From positions 64,479 to 128,478 of IMG/VR virus record IMGVR_UViG_3300034061_003277: a stretch of 64,000 nucleotides of DNA; one strand, written 5' to 3'. How positions within the stretch are numbered: the stretch's first letter is position 1; every line of letters begins with the position of its first letter. The DNA is from a virus. Under the pieces are notes generated by a model, which saw nothing but the letters and a program-made list of their open reading frames with translations, ran no database searches and was not told the DNA's origin. Below are positions 41,945 to 51,880 of the stretch, in pieces. A program made the translations under genes and the position numbers.

Positions 41945-44900
41945 ATGACAATAGTTAAACAAAGCCAGTTTGCTAAATCTGCGTTACAAGCTCAAAATGC
42001 AATTACAGCTACTAGTGCATCATTTGCTTCAACCGCTACTTCAGCATCATATGCGGGAACCGCATCTTATGTTTTAACACCAATTATCCCGTCTTTACAA
42101 CAAGTTGTAAATGTTGGAAATAGTATAGTTAATTTTGGAGGAACAGGTAACGCATCTTTACTATCAGTCAATTTTACAAATAATAGAACATTATACCTTA
42201 ATGATAATTCTTATCCTACTATAAGATTAGTAGATAATAACAATTCATCAAATAATCTCCAAATTGATATTGACACCATTAGTTTAGATGGTACTCCATA
42301 CAATTGGTCAGATATTGTTAGTAACACATCTTCATATGCTGAAACTGCATCATATTTAAATTCATTACATCAAGATGTAAATATTTTTGGTAACTTAATG
42401 GTTACTGGTAATTTAAATGTATTAGGAACAGCATCTTTTATATATACTACTCAATCTATTGTAGATATAGGAGCAGGATTTATTAATCTAAACACAGATT
42501 ACCCTGCAGCTCAATTTGGAGGAATAAATGTTGTAGATTCTGGCTCATTTGGTAATGATTCAACTGGATCTTTACTTTGGGATTCATTAAATAATAAATG
42601 GATATATTCTAACCCATCTGGTTCAAGTTACTCAAGTGGAATGCTTATTTCGGGTCCTAGAAACACTGGATCAATAGGTAATGAACAAGGTACTACATTA
42701 AATGCTTTAATGAAAGGACAGGGAGGTGATCATATTACCTCATCAGGTATATTTGAAGTAAGCGGAAGTGTAGGTATAGGGACATCAACTCCTACTTCTG
42801 GGTCATTAATTATTGTAGGAGCATATGCCGCAACTACATCTGCTCCATTAGTTACTCGAAATACTACGCCATATGGAGGAGCTGCCAATCAGTACTCTCA
42901 AGTTTGGCTTAACGCAGCAGGTGGTGTGATGGGTTATTTTAGAAATGATGGAAGGTTATATACTACTAATGATATTAACTCAAATTATATTATTGCAAAT
43001 CAAACAGGAAATGCAGGCACCCCTATAATTAGAGGCCCAGGCACAAGTGGGTTATTTTTTCCTGCAACTAACGGTTTAGCAATAACAACAAATGGTACTG
43101 AAGCACTACGTGTATTTTCTAATCAAAATATTAGTATTGGCACAACAACAGACGGAGGATACAAACTTGATGTGAATGGAACAGGAAGGGTGAGTGGGAT
43201 ATTTGTAGCATCAGATAGATTAACAGTTGGCGGAACAACTATAATTGCAAACGCATCTGTTCAAGTAAACGGAACAAATAAATTTGTTAACTTTAATGCA
43301 GCATATTTAAACGGCAGCTTTTATACTTATCAATGTTTTGGTGGGTATGAAGTTTTTGGTACAGACTCAGCATTAACAGGTTTACTAACTATTGGTGGTT
43401 ATCGCGCTTCGCAATGGACAGGAATAACATTCCATTCAAGTGGCTCTGAAAGAATGCGCATTGCAACAGGCGGAAACGTCCTCATCGGCACAACAACAGA
43501 CGCAGGGTATAAGTTAGATGTTAATGGCACTACTAGACTTGCTGGAAATACTCTAATAGCATCAGCTGCAACCCAACTAGGCACAGAAACAGCTAAACTA
43601 AAAGTACTTTCTGGGTATGAGGGTGGAGTAATGAATGGTATATTAGTGGAAGCAAATGGAGCTACATACACTACCATATTAAGGCATACAGGAAGCTCAC
43701 CTGGATCTTTGTATATTGACGCTACTAATGCAGGACTATCCGCCATGACTAGAGCTATATATATTAATGGGTCTTCAGCTCTTACTAATTATGTAACATT
43801 TGCGGAATCTGGTACCCCACGTTTTAATATATCAAGAGCAGGCACTATATCATTAGCCGGAGACATATATAAAAATATTGATAATTCATCTTTAGCACTA
43901 TACGGCGGTTCAGACGGAGTACAAGACGGATTTATAAAAATTAGTGGAAACTCATATTATTGGGGTATGATCCAATTTAATATGGGATATGATGCTAATA
44001 ACTCTAAAATGACTTGGACTTTACAAGACACTACTGAGTTAATGAGACTTACAGGAGGTGGTAGTTTACTTATTAATACTACATCTAGTGCTGGTTATAA
44101 ATTAGATGTGAGCGGAAGTACTAGAACCAACAACTTTAGATTAAATGATAACTCGTTAATAGCATCACAATATACTGTAGGTGGTACTACATTAACAGTG
44201 CTAAACACAGGCCATAATGGCGCAGTTGGGGTAAAAAGTACATCTGCCGTAGGAGTACACGCCATCAGCAGCTTAGGAGTAAGCGGCAACAACCCAACTG
44301 GAGCATCAGTATACGCTGCTGGAGGTAACCAGACTGGGAACATCTCATTAGGATTACTATCAAACAGAGCATTAATAACCAGTACTACAAACGGTTTAGC
44401 AATGCATACTAGCTCAATGTTGCAAGTTGATAGTACAATACAAGGATTTCTGCCTCCACGTACTAATTTAACTTCTAATATCACTACTCCTGCTCAAGGT
44501 TTAATGACATATCTTACTGGGTCTATTAATGAAGGATTATATTATTACAACAGCGGGTCACAAACTGGGTGGCATAAAGTATTAACTAATATTGGTTTAC
44601 AAAATATAACAGGATCACTCATAGTATCAGGAACATACGGTGGTATTAATACTACTTTTAATAAACCAAATCTATTTGATGCTAATGGAATTGCAAGAGT
44701 AGATTGGTCTACTGGGACCTTAACTAGTGTTGCAAATGATGTAACTGTAGATTGGGAGAATAAAATACTATATGACTCAACTACTAATACAGCATTAGAC
44801 TGGGAGAACAAAATACTATCTGATTCAACAAGTGCTAACAGCATAAATTGGGAAAATAGAACACTATTAGAACCTAGCAATACCTGGGTTGCCTTAGATT

Positions 44901-45382
44901 TCTCTAATGATACTATTGTGTCTAGTGAATTATACAACATTCAAAATATAGCCGACCAAGTACAAAGATCCTTCGCGGACACAGCTAATTATGCTGGTCA
45001 ATTAATACAAGCACCTATAGATGTCGGAGTAGCTGACTACAGTCTAGTTTACTTAGAAACTGATGGGACATGGTATAATCCTAAAGCTACTGTCGGATAT
45101 GGGCCGGATAAGATGCTAGGCATATGTTTAGCCGGCGGTAGCATACTAATAGAAGGAGATATAGGAGTAAGTGATGACAATAGCCAAGGTGTATACATAC
45201 CAGGCGCAGATTATGGTTTACCTGTATATATTTCTGATACTACTGGTAGAATGACAATAACTGCTCCTTCATCTACTAATAATGTAGTAAGAATAGTAGG
45301 TCATATATATTATCGAAGTGCTACAAATAGTAGTTGGTGGACAATGAAATTTAGACCAAGTAATGATTGGTATGTAATATAA
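41945..45382 (+). CDS. Long tail fibre protein A
   Basis: 1145 residues. N-terminus MTIVKQSQFAKSALQAQNAI then Ala/Ser/Thr heptad-like ATSASFASTATSASYAG repeats that could form a fibrous stem. FGGINVVDSGSFGN, GSLLWDSLNNKWIYSN and LISGPRNTGS form a module shared with fibre B. Three copies of GTTTDxGYKLDVNGT-type repeats (near 43.14, 43.49 and 44.08 kb). Three DWENKxL repeats precede a C-terminal head (PDKMLGICLAGGSILIEGDI onward). Receptor-binding fibre; no chaperone or cleavage site recognised. Confidence 0.75.
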   Translation: MTIVKQSQFAKSALQAQNAITATSASFASTATSASYAGTASYVLTPIIPSLQQVVNVGNSIVNFGGTGNASLLSVNFTNNRTLYLNDNSYPTIRLVDNNNSSNNLQIDIDTISLDGTPYNWSDIVSNTSSYAETASYLNSLHQDVNIFGNLMVTGNLNVLGTASFIYTTQSIVDIGAGFINLNTDYPAAQFGGINVVDSGSFGNDSTGSLLWDSLNNKWIYSNPSGSSYSSGMLISGPRNTGSIGNEQGTTLNALMKGQGGDHITSSGIFEVSGSVGIGTSTPTSGSLIIVGAYAATTSAPLVTRNTTPYGGAANQYSQVWLNAAGGVMGYFRNDGRLYTTNDINSNYIIANQTGNAGTPIIRGPGTSGLFFPATNGLAITTNGTEALRVFSNQNISIGTTTDGGYKLDVNGTGRVSGIFVASDRLTVGGTTIIANASVQVNGTNKFVNFNAAYLNGSFYTYQCFGGYEVFGTDSALTGLLTIGGYRASQWTGITFHSSGSERMRIATGGNVLIGTTTDAGYKLDVNGTTRLAGNTLIASAATQLGTETAKLKVLSGYEGGVMNGILVEANGATYTTILRHTGSSPGSLYIDATNAGLSAMTRAIYINGSSALTNYVTFAESGTPRFNISRAGTISLAGDIYKNIDNSSLALYGGSDGVQDGFIKISGNSYYWGMIQFNMGYDANNSKMTWTLQDTTELMRLTGGGSLLINTTSSAGYKLDVSGSTRTNNFRLNDNSLIASQYTVGGTTLTVLNTGHNGAVGVKSTSAVGVHAISSLGVSGNNPTGASVYAAGGNQTGNISLGLLSNRALITSTTNGLAMHTSSMLQVDSTIQGFLPPRTNLTSNITTPAQGLMTYLTGSINEGLYYYNSGSQTGWHKVLTNIGLQNITGSLIVSGTYGGINTTFNKPNLFDANGIARVDWSTGTLTSVANDVTVDWENKILYDSTTNTALDWENKILSDSTSANSINWENRTLLEPSNTWVALDFSNDTIVSSELYNIQNIADQVQRSFADTANYAGQLIQAPIDVGVADYSLVYLETDGTWYNPKATVGYGPDKMLGICLAGGSILIEGDIGVSDDNSQGVYIPGADYGLPVYISDTTGRMTITAPSSTNNVVRIVGHIYYRSATNSSWWTMKFRPSNDWYVI
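43130..44125 (+). repeat. GTTTDxGYKLDVNGT-type protein repeats
   Basis: Three dispersed copies (about 43135-43190, 43488-43535 and 44070-44125) encoding [IN]xTTxxGYKLDV[NS]Gxx, the last more diverged. Their DNA is visibly richer in G/C than flanking sequence around 43.4-43.5 kb, hinting at module exchange. Confidence 0.6.
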
Positions 45383-45391
45383 AAATAATTT

Positions 45392-45877
45392 ATGGCTAAT
45401 ATATCTCAAATAAATGGCAATGTAATAGCAGCTACTACAGTTGTAGGCTCATACTTTGCTCAAGGTAAATTAAGTGCTAACCAACTAATAGCAACAGGAT
45501 CAGATGTTATTATACAATTTGTAGATGACTATGACCCACAAAGTTGGTGGAATACTTCAACATATAGATTTACTCCAAGTGTAGCTGGTTATTATAACGT
45601 TTCATTTGGTGTGTGGTTTGATAATATGGCTACAACTTCTTCAAACCAAATAAATATTCAAGCTAGAAAAAATGGTAACTCATTTATGATTATACAACAA
45701 CCATGTCAAAATGGTACTGGTATAAGTTTAAATGGTTCTAAAATTATTTATCTTAATGGCAGTACAGACTACCTTGATTTTACAGCTTATAATGGAGCAC
45801 TTGCTTCTAAAAATATACTACAAGGAACAGCCGCTGGATCTGGCACCTGGTTTGCAGCATCTTTACTAACACAATAG
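45392..45877 (+). CDS. C1q/TNF-like jelly-roll fibre-associated protein
   Basis: 161 residues. SYFAQGKLSANQLIATGSDV, YRFTPSVAGYYNVSFGVWFD and NSFMIIQQPCQNGTGISLNG, ending AASLLTQ, follow the strand pattern of C1q/TNF-like trimeric jelly rolls, with the FTPSVAGYYNVS core typical of bacteriophage examples. Probably a fibre tip or adaptor binding sugars. Starts 9 bp after fibre A in the same transcription unit. Confidence 0.6.
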   Translation: MANISQINGNVIAATTVVGSYFAQGKLSANQLIATGSDVIIQFVDDYDPQSWWNTSTYRFTPSVAGYYNVSFGVWFDNMATTSSNQINIQARKNGNSFMIIQQPCQNGTGISLNGSKIIYLNGSTDYLDFTAYNGALASKNILQGTAAGSGTWFAASLLTQ

Positions 45878-45911
45878 TTAATAATAGTTGTAAAGTTTTT
45901 CAAACAACGCC

Positions 45912-45920
45912 ATATTTATA
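45912..45920 (+). promoter_or_regulatory. Late-type promoter motif ATATTTATA
   Basis: Exact motif 13 bp before ATG 45934. Confidence 0.6.
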
Positions 45921-45933
45921 ACAAAAACTAAAC

Positions 45934-46338
45934 ATGGCCGCTGGTAGATATTCATTTACAATAGAACAAGGAGTAACAGCTAATTTTGAAATTCAATACC
46001 TGGATTCAAATGGCACTCCTGTAGACTTAACAGGATACTCAGGTAGAATGCAAATTAAATCTAATTATGCTGACCAAAATCCTATTGTTTATCTTACATT
46101 ATCTAGTTCCCTTCAACCTGATGGAACAGGATTAAATTTTAGTGGAAGTAACGGAACAACTCCTCCAACAAGTGGATCTATAGGAGTTTATATTTCTTCT
46201 TGCACATCTTCTTTATTAACATTTGATAATGCATTATATGATTTAGAAATATACACAACTGGATCAGGAAACTGTTCTGTAGTGACTCGCTTATTACAAG
46301 GTACAGTTAATTTAAGTCAAGAAGTAACAACTATATAA
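45934..46338 (+). CDS. Small beta-sandwich virion protein, fibre-linked
   Basis: 134 residues. SFTIEQGVTANFEIQYLDSN, TPVDLTGYSGRMQIKSNYAD and SGSIGVYISSCTSSLL match a small domain common in marine and Bacteroidetes phages near fibre genes (FTIEQGxT...DLTGYxARMQIR, recalled). Probably a fibre adaptor or baseplate-upper-like domain. Stop overlaps the next start (TATAATG). Confidence 0.55.
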   Translation: MAAGRYSFTIEQGVTANFEIQYLDSNGTPVDLTGYSGRMQIKSNYADQNPIVYLTLSSSLQPDGTGLNFSGSNGTTPPTSGSIGVYISSCTSSLLTFDNALYDLEIYTTGSGNCSVVTRLLQGTVNLSQEVTTI

Positions 46339-47453
46339 TGAATGTAATAGTAGTAACAAGCCCTGGCCCACAAGGTCCACAAGGTCCTCAAGGAGGAATA
46401 GGCCCATCTGGATCACAAGGACCTATTGGGTTAACAGGACCACAAGGAGAACAAGGCCCATCTGGCTCACAAGGCCCATCTGGCTCTATTAACTCTAGTA
46501 GTTTAGCCACAACAGGTTCTAATATTTTTATAGGTAACCAAATAGTGACTGGTTCTTTGTTCACATCTGGTTCAAATATACTAATAGGAAATACAGAACT
46601 AACAGGTTCTTTAAGTGTTAGTGGTTCAACTTTATTTGTAGGAATCCATACTTTAAGTGGATCAAATACAATTACTGGAAATACTATAATGAGTGGTAGT
46701 ATAGAAGTTAGTGGATCATCTAATTTTCATAATAGTGTATTTATTGTGACAGGATCAACATCTGTATCTGGTTCATTTAATGTTAAAGGAACATCAACAT
46801 TTTCTGACACTACCTTTACTATAACAGGATCACAACTATTTACAGGTTCATCATTTATTAATGGAAATCAAACTATATCTGGGTACCAATCTGTTAGTGG
46901 ATCATCTTCTATTACAGGCTCATTAAATGTCATAGGAGATATTAATGTAGTGAGTGGCTCTTCATTCTATCGTTGGGGTAATAAACTATTTAACTATGGA
47001 GCGTTTTCATCTACTCAAACGCAAATAGGACTGAGGAACAGCATACTTAGTATGTCCTTCGACACAACAGATATTGGAGGATCGGGGGTGAGCCTACTCG
47101 ACAGCACAAAAATCGCAGTAGAGAACACGGGTATATATAATTTACAATTCTCAGCCCAATTGGATCGAACTACAAGCGGAACTAACATAGTAACTATATG
47201 GTTTGCATATACTGGGAGTAGCATTGCAAACAGTGCTACTGATGTAACAATAACAGGAGGAGCTGCAGCAAATCCATTAGTAGCATCTTGGAATTATATA
47301 TTACCTATGTCTGCAAGCTCATATGTTGAAATATATTGGAGTCATAATGATAATGCTGATGATGATATTGAGCTAAAAGCTGTAACTACAAGAATAAACC
47401 CACCACGCCCAGCAGTACCTTCTGTAATCGCTACCCTAACTCAGATATCATAA
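46338..47453 (+). CDS. Collagen-like fibre with C1q/TNF-like head
   Basis: 371 residues. Residues about 8-50 are Gly-X-Y triplets (GPQGPQGPQGGIGPSGSQGP and on, a collagen triple-helix stem). Then about 150 residues of Ser-Gly/Thr repeats (TGSLFTSGSNILIGNTELTG). The C-terminal 140 residues (LFNYGAFSSTQTQIGLRNSI, VENTGIYNLQFSAQLD) have a C1q-like jelly-roll pattern ending in VIATLTQIS. A trimeric accessory fibre is inferred. Confidence 0.65.
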   Translation: MNVIVVTSPGPQGPQGPQGGIGPSGSQGPIGLTGPQGEQGPSGSQGPSGSINSSSLATTGSNIFIGNQIVTGSLFTSGSNILIGNTELTGSLSVSGSTLFVGIHTLSGSNTITGNTIMSGSIEVSGSSNFHNSVFIVTGSTSVSGSFNVKGTSTFSDTTFTITGSQLFTGSSFINGNQTISGYQSVSGSSSITGSLNVIGDINVVSGSSFYRWGNKLFNYGAFSSTQTQIGLRNSILSMSFDTTDIGGSGVSLLDSTKIAVENTGIYNLQFSAQLDRTTSGTNIVTIWFAYTGSSIANSATDVTITGGAAANPLVASWNYILPMSASSYVEIYWSHNDNADDDIELKAVTTRINPPRPAVPSVIATLTQIS

Positions 47454-47470
47454 ATTGATTAATTGTTTTA

Positions 47471-47479
47471 ATATTTATA
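47471..47479 (+). promoter_or_regulatory. Late-type promoter motif ATATTTATA
   Basis: Exact motif 15 bp before ATG 47495. Confidence 0.6.
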
Positions 47480-47494
47480 ATAAACTTATATCTA

Positions 47495-50383
47495 ATGCAA
47501 AGTAATAGTGTAAATGGACAACCCGATATAGCCAGTGTAGTAGTAACTACAGCTGATAATCAAATCATTGTCCCTCAGCCTATTACTACTGTTGTAGAAG
47601 TAAACAGCCCCGGCCCACAAGGTGCTAAAGGAGAAAGAGGTCCTATAGGCCCATCTGCCCCATTTAATGAAATAGTAACGGATGTTTGGGCTACTACATC
47701 AAGCATAGAAATATCAGGATCACTTACAGTATCAGGTTCTTCTACTTTTACAAACATAGGCCCAGCTGTATTTTCAGGTAGTGTTAATGTAACTGGTTCT
47801 ATATTTAATTGGAATGGAAATCAAGTATTAACATTTGGTGATACTGGATCTATAACTGTATTAAGCGCTAGTTATGCTGAATCTGCATCTTATGCCGTAA
47901 CTTCAAGTTACTCTAATGCATCAACTAGTGCCTCATATTCATTAACTTCAAGTTACTCAGATACATCAGTAAGCGCTTCATATGCTTTAAGTTCATCTTA
48001 TTCTGTAACTTCAAGCTATTCAAATACTTCTACAAGTGCTTCATACACTATAACTTCAAGTTACTCAAATACTTCTACAAGTGCCTCATATGCTTTAAGC
48101 TCATCTTACACTATAACATCAAGTTATTCTGTAACTTCAAGTTACTCAAATACTTCTACAAGTGCCTCAAACGCTTTATATGCTTCACAATCTATAACTT
48201 CAAGTTATTCAAATACTTCAACTAGCGCATCATTTGCATTAACTGCTAATAGCATAAATCCATTATATCAAGATGTTTATATAAGTGGCTCTACAGTAAT
48301 AGATGGGAACTTAACAGTATTTGGAACCGCGTCTTATGTTTATATAACTGCGTCCCAATTGGATGTAGGAACTAATACTATATCTGTAAACATAGCTGAA
48401 CCAGCTCAAAGATTTGGTGGGTTATTAGTATATGATTCTGGATCATTTTCACATCAATCTACTGCTAGTTTACTTTGGGATTCACTAAATAATCATTGGA
48501 TTTATCAAAACGCCTCAGGCAGCTCATACTCAGGAGGAATGTTTTTGTCTGGTCCTAGAAACACAGGATCATTAGGAGACGAACCTAGTTTAACTAGATT
48601 CTTAGTCCCAAGAGGAGACGGGGGCGATCATTTAAATAATACACAAATATATAGTAGTGCCTCTATAACCCAAATAACAGGATCATTATTAGTATCAGGC
48701 TCAACCAATGGAATAGATACAATTAGTGGAACATTAATATCTAATGGAAAAACCTCAGTTGATTGGGATGGATATACATTATATGATGAGAATGCTAATA
48801 CAAGCATAGACTGGAAAGGTAGAGCTTTAATCACTTCTTTAGGAACTTTATCTATAGATTATGAAAATAACGCTTTAAGTGATTTATTATCAAATGTATC
48901 TTTTGATTGGGAAAATAGGTATTTAGTCTACCCTGGTGGGACATCTAGAGCTATAAATTTTGGTACTTTAAATCAAATAATAACAACCGGATCTATTATA
49001 TCATCTGGAAGTATATTAGCAGCGTCTTCTAACACTGCGATACCAGCAATTACTTCATCAGCTTTTACAGATGATTATAATAGAGTAACATTATCACCTG
49101 GTGGTACTCCATCTTTAACCTATACTAATACTAACACAGGAGCAGGTAATGCTACTATAGTTACAAATTATCTTAATATAGCCAACGGAAACCCAGCAGG
49201 ACAATCATATACTACAGTACCTTTATCCGGATTCTCATCACCATATAATGCTACATTAGCAAGCAATACTGGTGATCTAATCGAGTGGACTTTTAATTTA
49301 AGAACAAACCGTAACACCATATTTTCAGGTTTTGGAGTTGGGCAGTACAGTGGAGCCATAATATTAGTAGGATCAAACGCTAATGTTCAAACATTAGGCC
49401 AAGGGTATGCTTTAGTATATGGTGGAACCGGGACTAGAAACTGGAGATTAGTTAGATATAATAATGGGTTATCTGGAACTTTAACTGATGTTATAGCAGG
49501 AGGAATATTCGCTGCTAATACAAACTATGTTAGTGTGAAAATAACTTACATTCCTTCTACAAACACTTGGTCATATTATTTTAGAGATGACGGAGCAGTA
49601 GGATGGGGCGATCCAACAACAGTAAGTACATTAATAAGTACAGCAGTTGATAGTACTTATACTTCTACTCTTATGAGTGTATTTGGAGTATATTTCAATT
49701 ATTCTACCGCTGCTTCTCAAAACTTACAGTTTGACAATTTAGCGATAAATTCATATCAAACATTCCCGCTTACTCCTCAAAACATGCTGACAGTTAAAGA
49801 TGCTTCTGGCAACAATGACTTTACAGTGACTGATACAGGAAACATAACAGCATCGGGAAGTATATTAGGATATGGAGGAATATCAGGCTCATTCTCAGGA
49901 AGTTATGTAGGTAATGGTAGAGCATTAGTTTTAGGACAAACTGGATCTTCGGTATTCGGCACAGGAGTATTATCAGTAACTAGTGCTGTCACTACTTTAA
50001 CCCTCATCCCAGGATTAACAACAACATTTACTGTTCCTTCAGGTGGTACTTACCTGACTTATATTGCTACTAATGGAGGAATTAACACTACTGCTACTAC
50101 TTCAACAGGAGTATCCGCGATAGATGTAGCTATACAAGTAGACGGGGCCATTCTTACAGCTGGAGGATATAACAGAATGTATGCCGACAACCCAGCAGCT
50201 AACGCAACTGTAACTAACTATGTATCAAACTGGAATATGCATGTTGTAACACCTTTAGCAGCTGGATCTCATACTGTAAATGTTAGTGCGGCTTTTGTAG
50301 CAGGTTCAACAGCTACAGTTAGTGGAGGAGCTACAACTATTAAACAAGGTACTTTAACAATAATGATATTAAAAGCTTCATAA
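47495..50383 (+). CDS. Long tail fibre protein B
   Basis: 962 residues. Near the N-terminus a short collagen-like PGPQGAKGERGPIG. About 125 residues of SYSxTSxSASYxLxSSYS repeats (about 47865-48250). The module FGGLLVYDSGSFSHQ, ASLLWDSLNNHWIYQN, LSGPRNTGS is paralogous to fibre A. Four DW/DYExRxL-type repeats follow, then beta-rich receptor-domain sequence (residues 500-750), and a C-terminal TNF/C1q-like domain ending LTIMILKAS. Second candidate receptor-binding fibre. Confidence 0.72.
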   Translation: MQSNSVNGQPDIASVVVTTADNQIIVPQPITTVVEVNSPGPQGAKGERGPIGPSAPFNEIVTDVWATTSSIEISGSLTVSGSSTFTNIGPAVFSGSVNVTGSIFNWNGNQVLTFGDTGSITVLSASYAESASYAVTSSYSNASTSASYSLTSSYSDTSVSASYALSSSYSVTSSYSNTSTSASYTITSSYSNTSTSASYALSSSYTITSSYSVTSSYSNTSTSASNALYASQSITSSYSNTSTSASFALTANSINPLYQDVYISGSTVIDGNLTVFGTASYVYITASQLDVGTNTISVNIAEPAQRFGGLLVYDSGSFSHQSTASLLWDSLNNHWIYQNASGSSYSGGMFLSGPRNTGSLGDEPSLTRFLVPRGDGGDHLNNTQIYSSASITQITGSLLVSGSTNGIDTISGTLISNGKTSVDWDGYTLYDENANTSIDWKGRALITSLGTLSIDYENNALSDLLSNVSFDWENRYLVYPGGTSRAINFGTLNQIITTGSIISSGSILAASSNTAIPAITSSAFTDDYNRVTLSPGGTPSLTYTNTNTGAGNATIVTNYLNIANGNPAGQSYTTVPLSGFSSPYNATLASNTGDLIEWTFNLRTNRNTIFSGFGVGQYSGAIILVGSNANVQTLGQGYALVYGGTGTRNWRLVRYNNGLSGTLTDVIAGGIFAANTNYVSVKITYIPSTNTWSYYFRDDGAVGWGDPTTVSTLISTAVDSTYTSTLMSVFGVYFNYSTAASQNLQFDNLAINSYQTFPLTPQNMLTVKDASGNNDFTVTDTGNITASGSILGYGGISGSFSGSYVGNGRALVLGQTGSSVFGTGVLSVTSAVTTLTLIPGLTTTFTVPSGGTYLTYIATNGGINTTATTSTGVSAIDVAIQVDGAILTAGGYNRMYADNPAANATVTNYVSNWNMHVVTPLAAGSHTVNVSAAFVAGSTATVSGGATTIKQGTLTIMILKAS
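47865..48250 (+). repeat. Ser/Ala/Tyr-rich fibre stem repeats
   Basis: Short-period repeats encoding SYxxTSSYSNTSTSAS-type units; nucleotide repeats of about 30-33 bp such as tcaagttactcaaatacttc recur. Slippage or recombination would easily change the stem length. Confidence 0.7.
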
Positions 50384-50384
50384 T

Positions 50385-50711
50385 ATGGTTTGGAATAACT
50401 TAAGTATAGAATTAGTAAGTAATAATGAAATAATAAACACTGGATTTGCCACTAATGAAGGTTTAGTTACTTTAACTCCACTTGAAATTCAAGAAACTTT
50501 AGAAATTATATTCTATGAAATTGAAAATCCATCATTAAAAAAAGGAATACCATCACAACCATTATGGGATTCATTTTATATAAAACTATGCGATGATAAT
50601 GTAGTAGTAAATTTTGTTTTAATTGAAAAACAAATTATGGAGTATGATATGATGATAAATGACTATACTCGCCCTGAGTATTTGAAATTTCAATATGATA
50701 ATTTAATATAA
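50385..50711 (+). CDS. Hypothetical protein after fibre B
   Basis: 108 residues, acidic, no recognised domain (WNNLSIELVSNNEIINTGFA, TPLEIQETLEIIFYEIENPS). Starts 1 bp after the fibre gene, so it is co-transcribed and may be a fibre-assembly factor, which is inference from position. Late motif follows its stop immediately. Confidence 0.45.
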   Translation: MVWNNLSIELVSNNEIINTGFATNEGLVTLTPLEIQETLEIIFYEIENPSLKKGIPSQPLWDSFYIKLCDDNVVVNFVLIEKQIMEYDMMINDYTRPEYLKFQYDNLI

Positions 50712-50719
50712 TATTTATA
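50711..50719 (+). promoter_or_regulatory. Late-type promoter motif ATATTTATA
   Basis: Exact motif but only 6 bp before ATG 50726, the tightest spacing of the set. Confidence 0.5.
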
Positions 50720-50725
50720 GACAAA

Positions 50726-51880
50726 ATGACTAATAATCTCCAAATCTTTGAATTTAATCCTTCTAGACCACGGCTGTTTAAAAGAATTATAACTCATGTC
50801 AAACAAATATCAGGTATGTTTGTTAAAGGTCAATCTTCATATAATAATATTTTAAATGAAGATATATCCAAAGGAACAACCCCCACAATAATTATTACTA
50901 AATCTCCATATGGTTCATATATAGCACCATTAGTAAACATTTACGGAGAAGAAATTAAAGAAGCTTGGAATCTCAATTATACCATCTCCACCACTGTTAA
51001 ATTAAACCGATTCCCATCTACAGTTTACACCCCAGACTTAAAAAAGTTAACTAAAAATAATGAACTAGAAAAAGATCAAATTTTTTATCATAAATCATTT
51101 CCTATAACTAAAAAAAGAACAGATTTAGCAGTATACCATTATGGAGAACATTATATCTCACAAAATATAATAGGTTATGAAAAAGGAGTAGATGAAAATG
51201 GAAATGGTATTAAAATTCCAATATATGAAAATGTAGTTAATGAAAAACCATTAGGGACTATTGAATTTGGAGCTATGGCACCTTATTTCCAAGATGCTAA
51301 AAAACCATCTAATTTATTTTCATTGTGTGTATATATAAACTTAGGCAAAACTAGATACTCATTATATACTGATTATAAATTTAAATTAGGAAGTATAAAT
51401 AAAATTGACTTTTCAATAGAGACTATTAAGCCTACTGACCTAGAAAACGAAAAATGGATAAGAGAAATAAAACTATTTGTTAATGGTGAACAACAAGAAG
51501 TAGTTCAATATTTTGGAAAAGTATGGAATAAGCATAAAAAAGAAATTGAATCTGGGATAATTGCTTCTTCTCCTAATTTTGGCCAATATGCAAATGCTAA
51601 AAGACCACCTAAAGGCCTTGAAGAATTAAAAATACATAAATCTATTATAGATTATATGGAAATACCTACAGATTGGTTAAAGTTTTTAAATAAAATTGAA
51701 TGTTCTCCTATTGTTAGTAGACATTCTAAAACATTATCTTCTAAAGATTTACCTTCTTTAAATAATGGTGTAGATTTTGGTCCTATTAATATTTATAGTA
51801 GCACAACTGAAAAAGACAAAGAAATACTCCCTGAGTATGAAAAAGCACTCCCTAACGAGGGGGCTTCACAAGATATTTAA
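50726..51880 (+). CDS. Hypothetical protein preceding the structured RNA
   Basis: 384 residues, unrecognised. It has a mixed alpha/beta sequence (KLNRFPSTVYTPDLKKLTK, FGAMAPYFQDAKKPSNLFSL, IRE IKLFVNGEQQEV) with Lys-rich character, no signal peptide and no Cys motif. Its 3' end contains an exact ATATTTATA (51789-51797) that could drive the downstream RNA. Could be a fibre-related or an RNA-linked protein; nothing in the sequence decides this. Confidence 0.5.
   Translation: MTNNLQIFEFNPSRPRLFKRIITHVKQISGMFVKGQSSYNNILNEDISKGTTPTIIITKSPYGSYIAPLVNIYGEEIKEAWNLNYTISTTVKLNRFPSTVYTPDLKKLTKNNELEKDQIFYHKSFPITKKRTDLAVYHYGEHYISQNIIGYEKGVDENGNGIKIPIYENVVNEKPLGTIEFGAMAPYFQDAKKPSNLFSLCVYINLGKTRYSLYTDYKFKLGSINKIDFSIETIKPTDLENEKWIREIKLFVNGEQQEVVQYFGKVWNKHKKEIESGIIASSPNFGQYANAKRPPKGLEELKIHKSIIDYMEIPTDWLKFLNKIECSPIVSRHSKTLSSKDLPSLNNGVDFGPINIYSSTTEKDKEILPEYEKALPNEGASQDI
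51789..51797 (+). promoter_or_regulatory. Internal late-type promoter motif, possible RNA promoter
   Basis: Exact ATATTTATA in the 3' end of the preceding gene, about 85 bp before the structured non-coding region; no motif lies closer. Confidence 0.35.
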
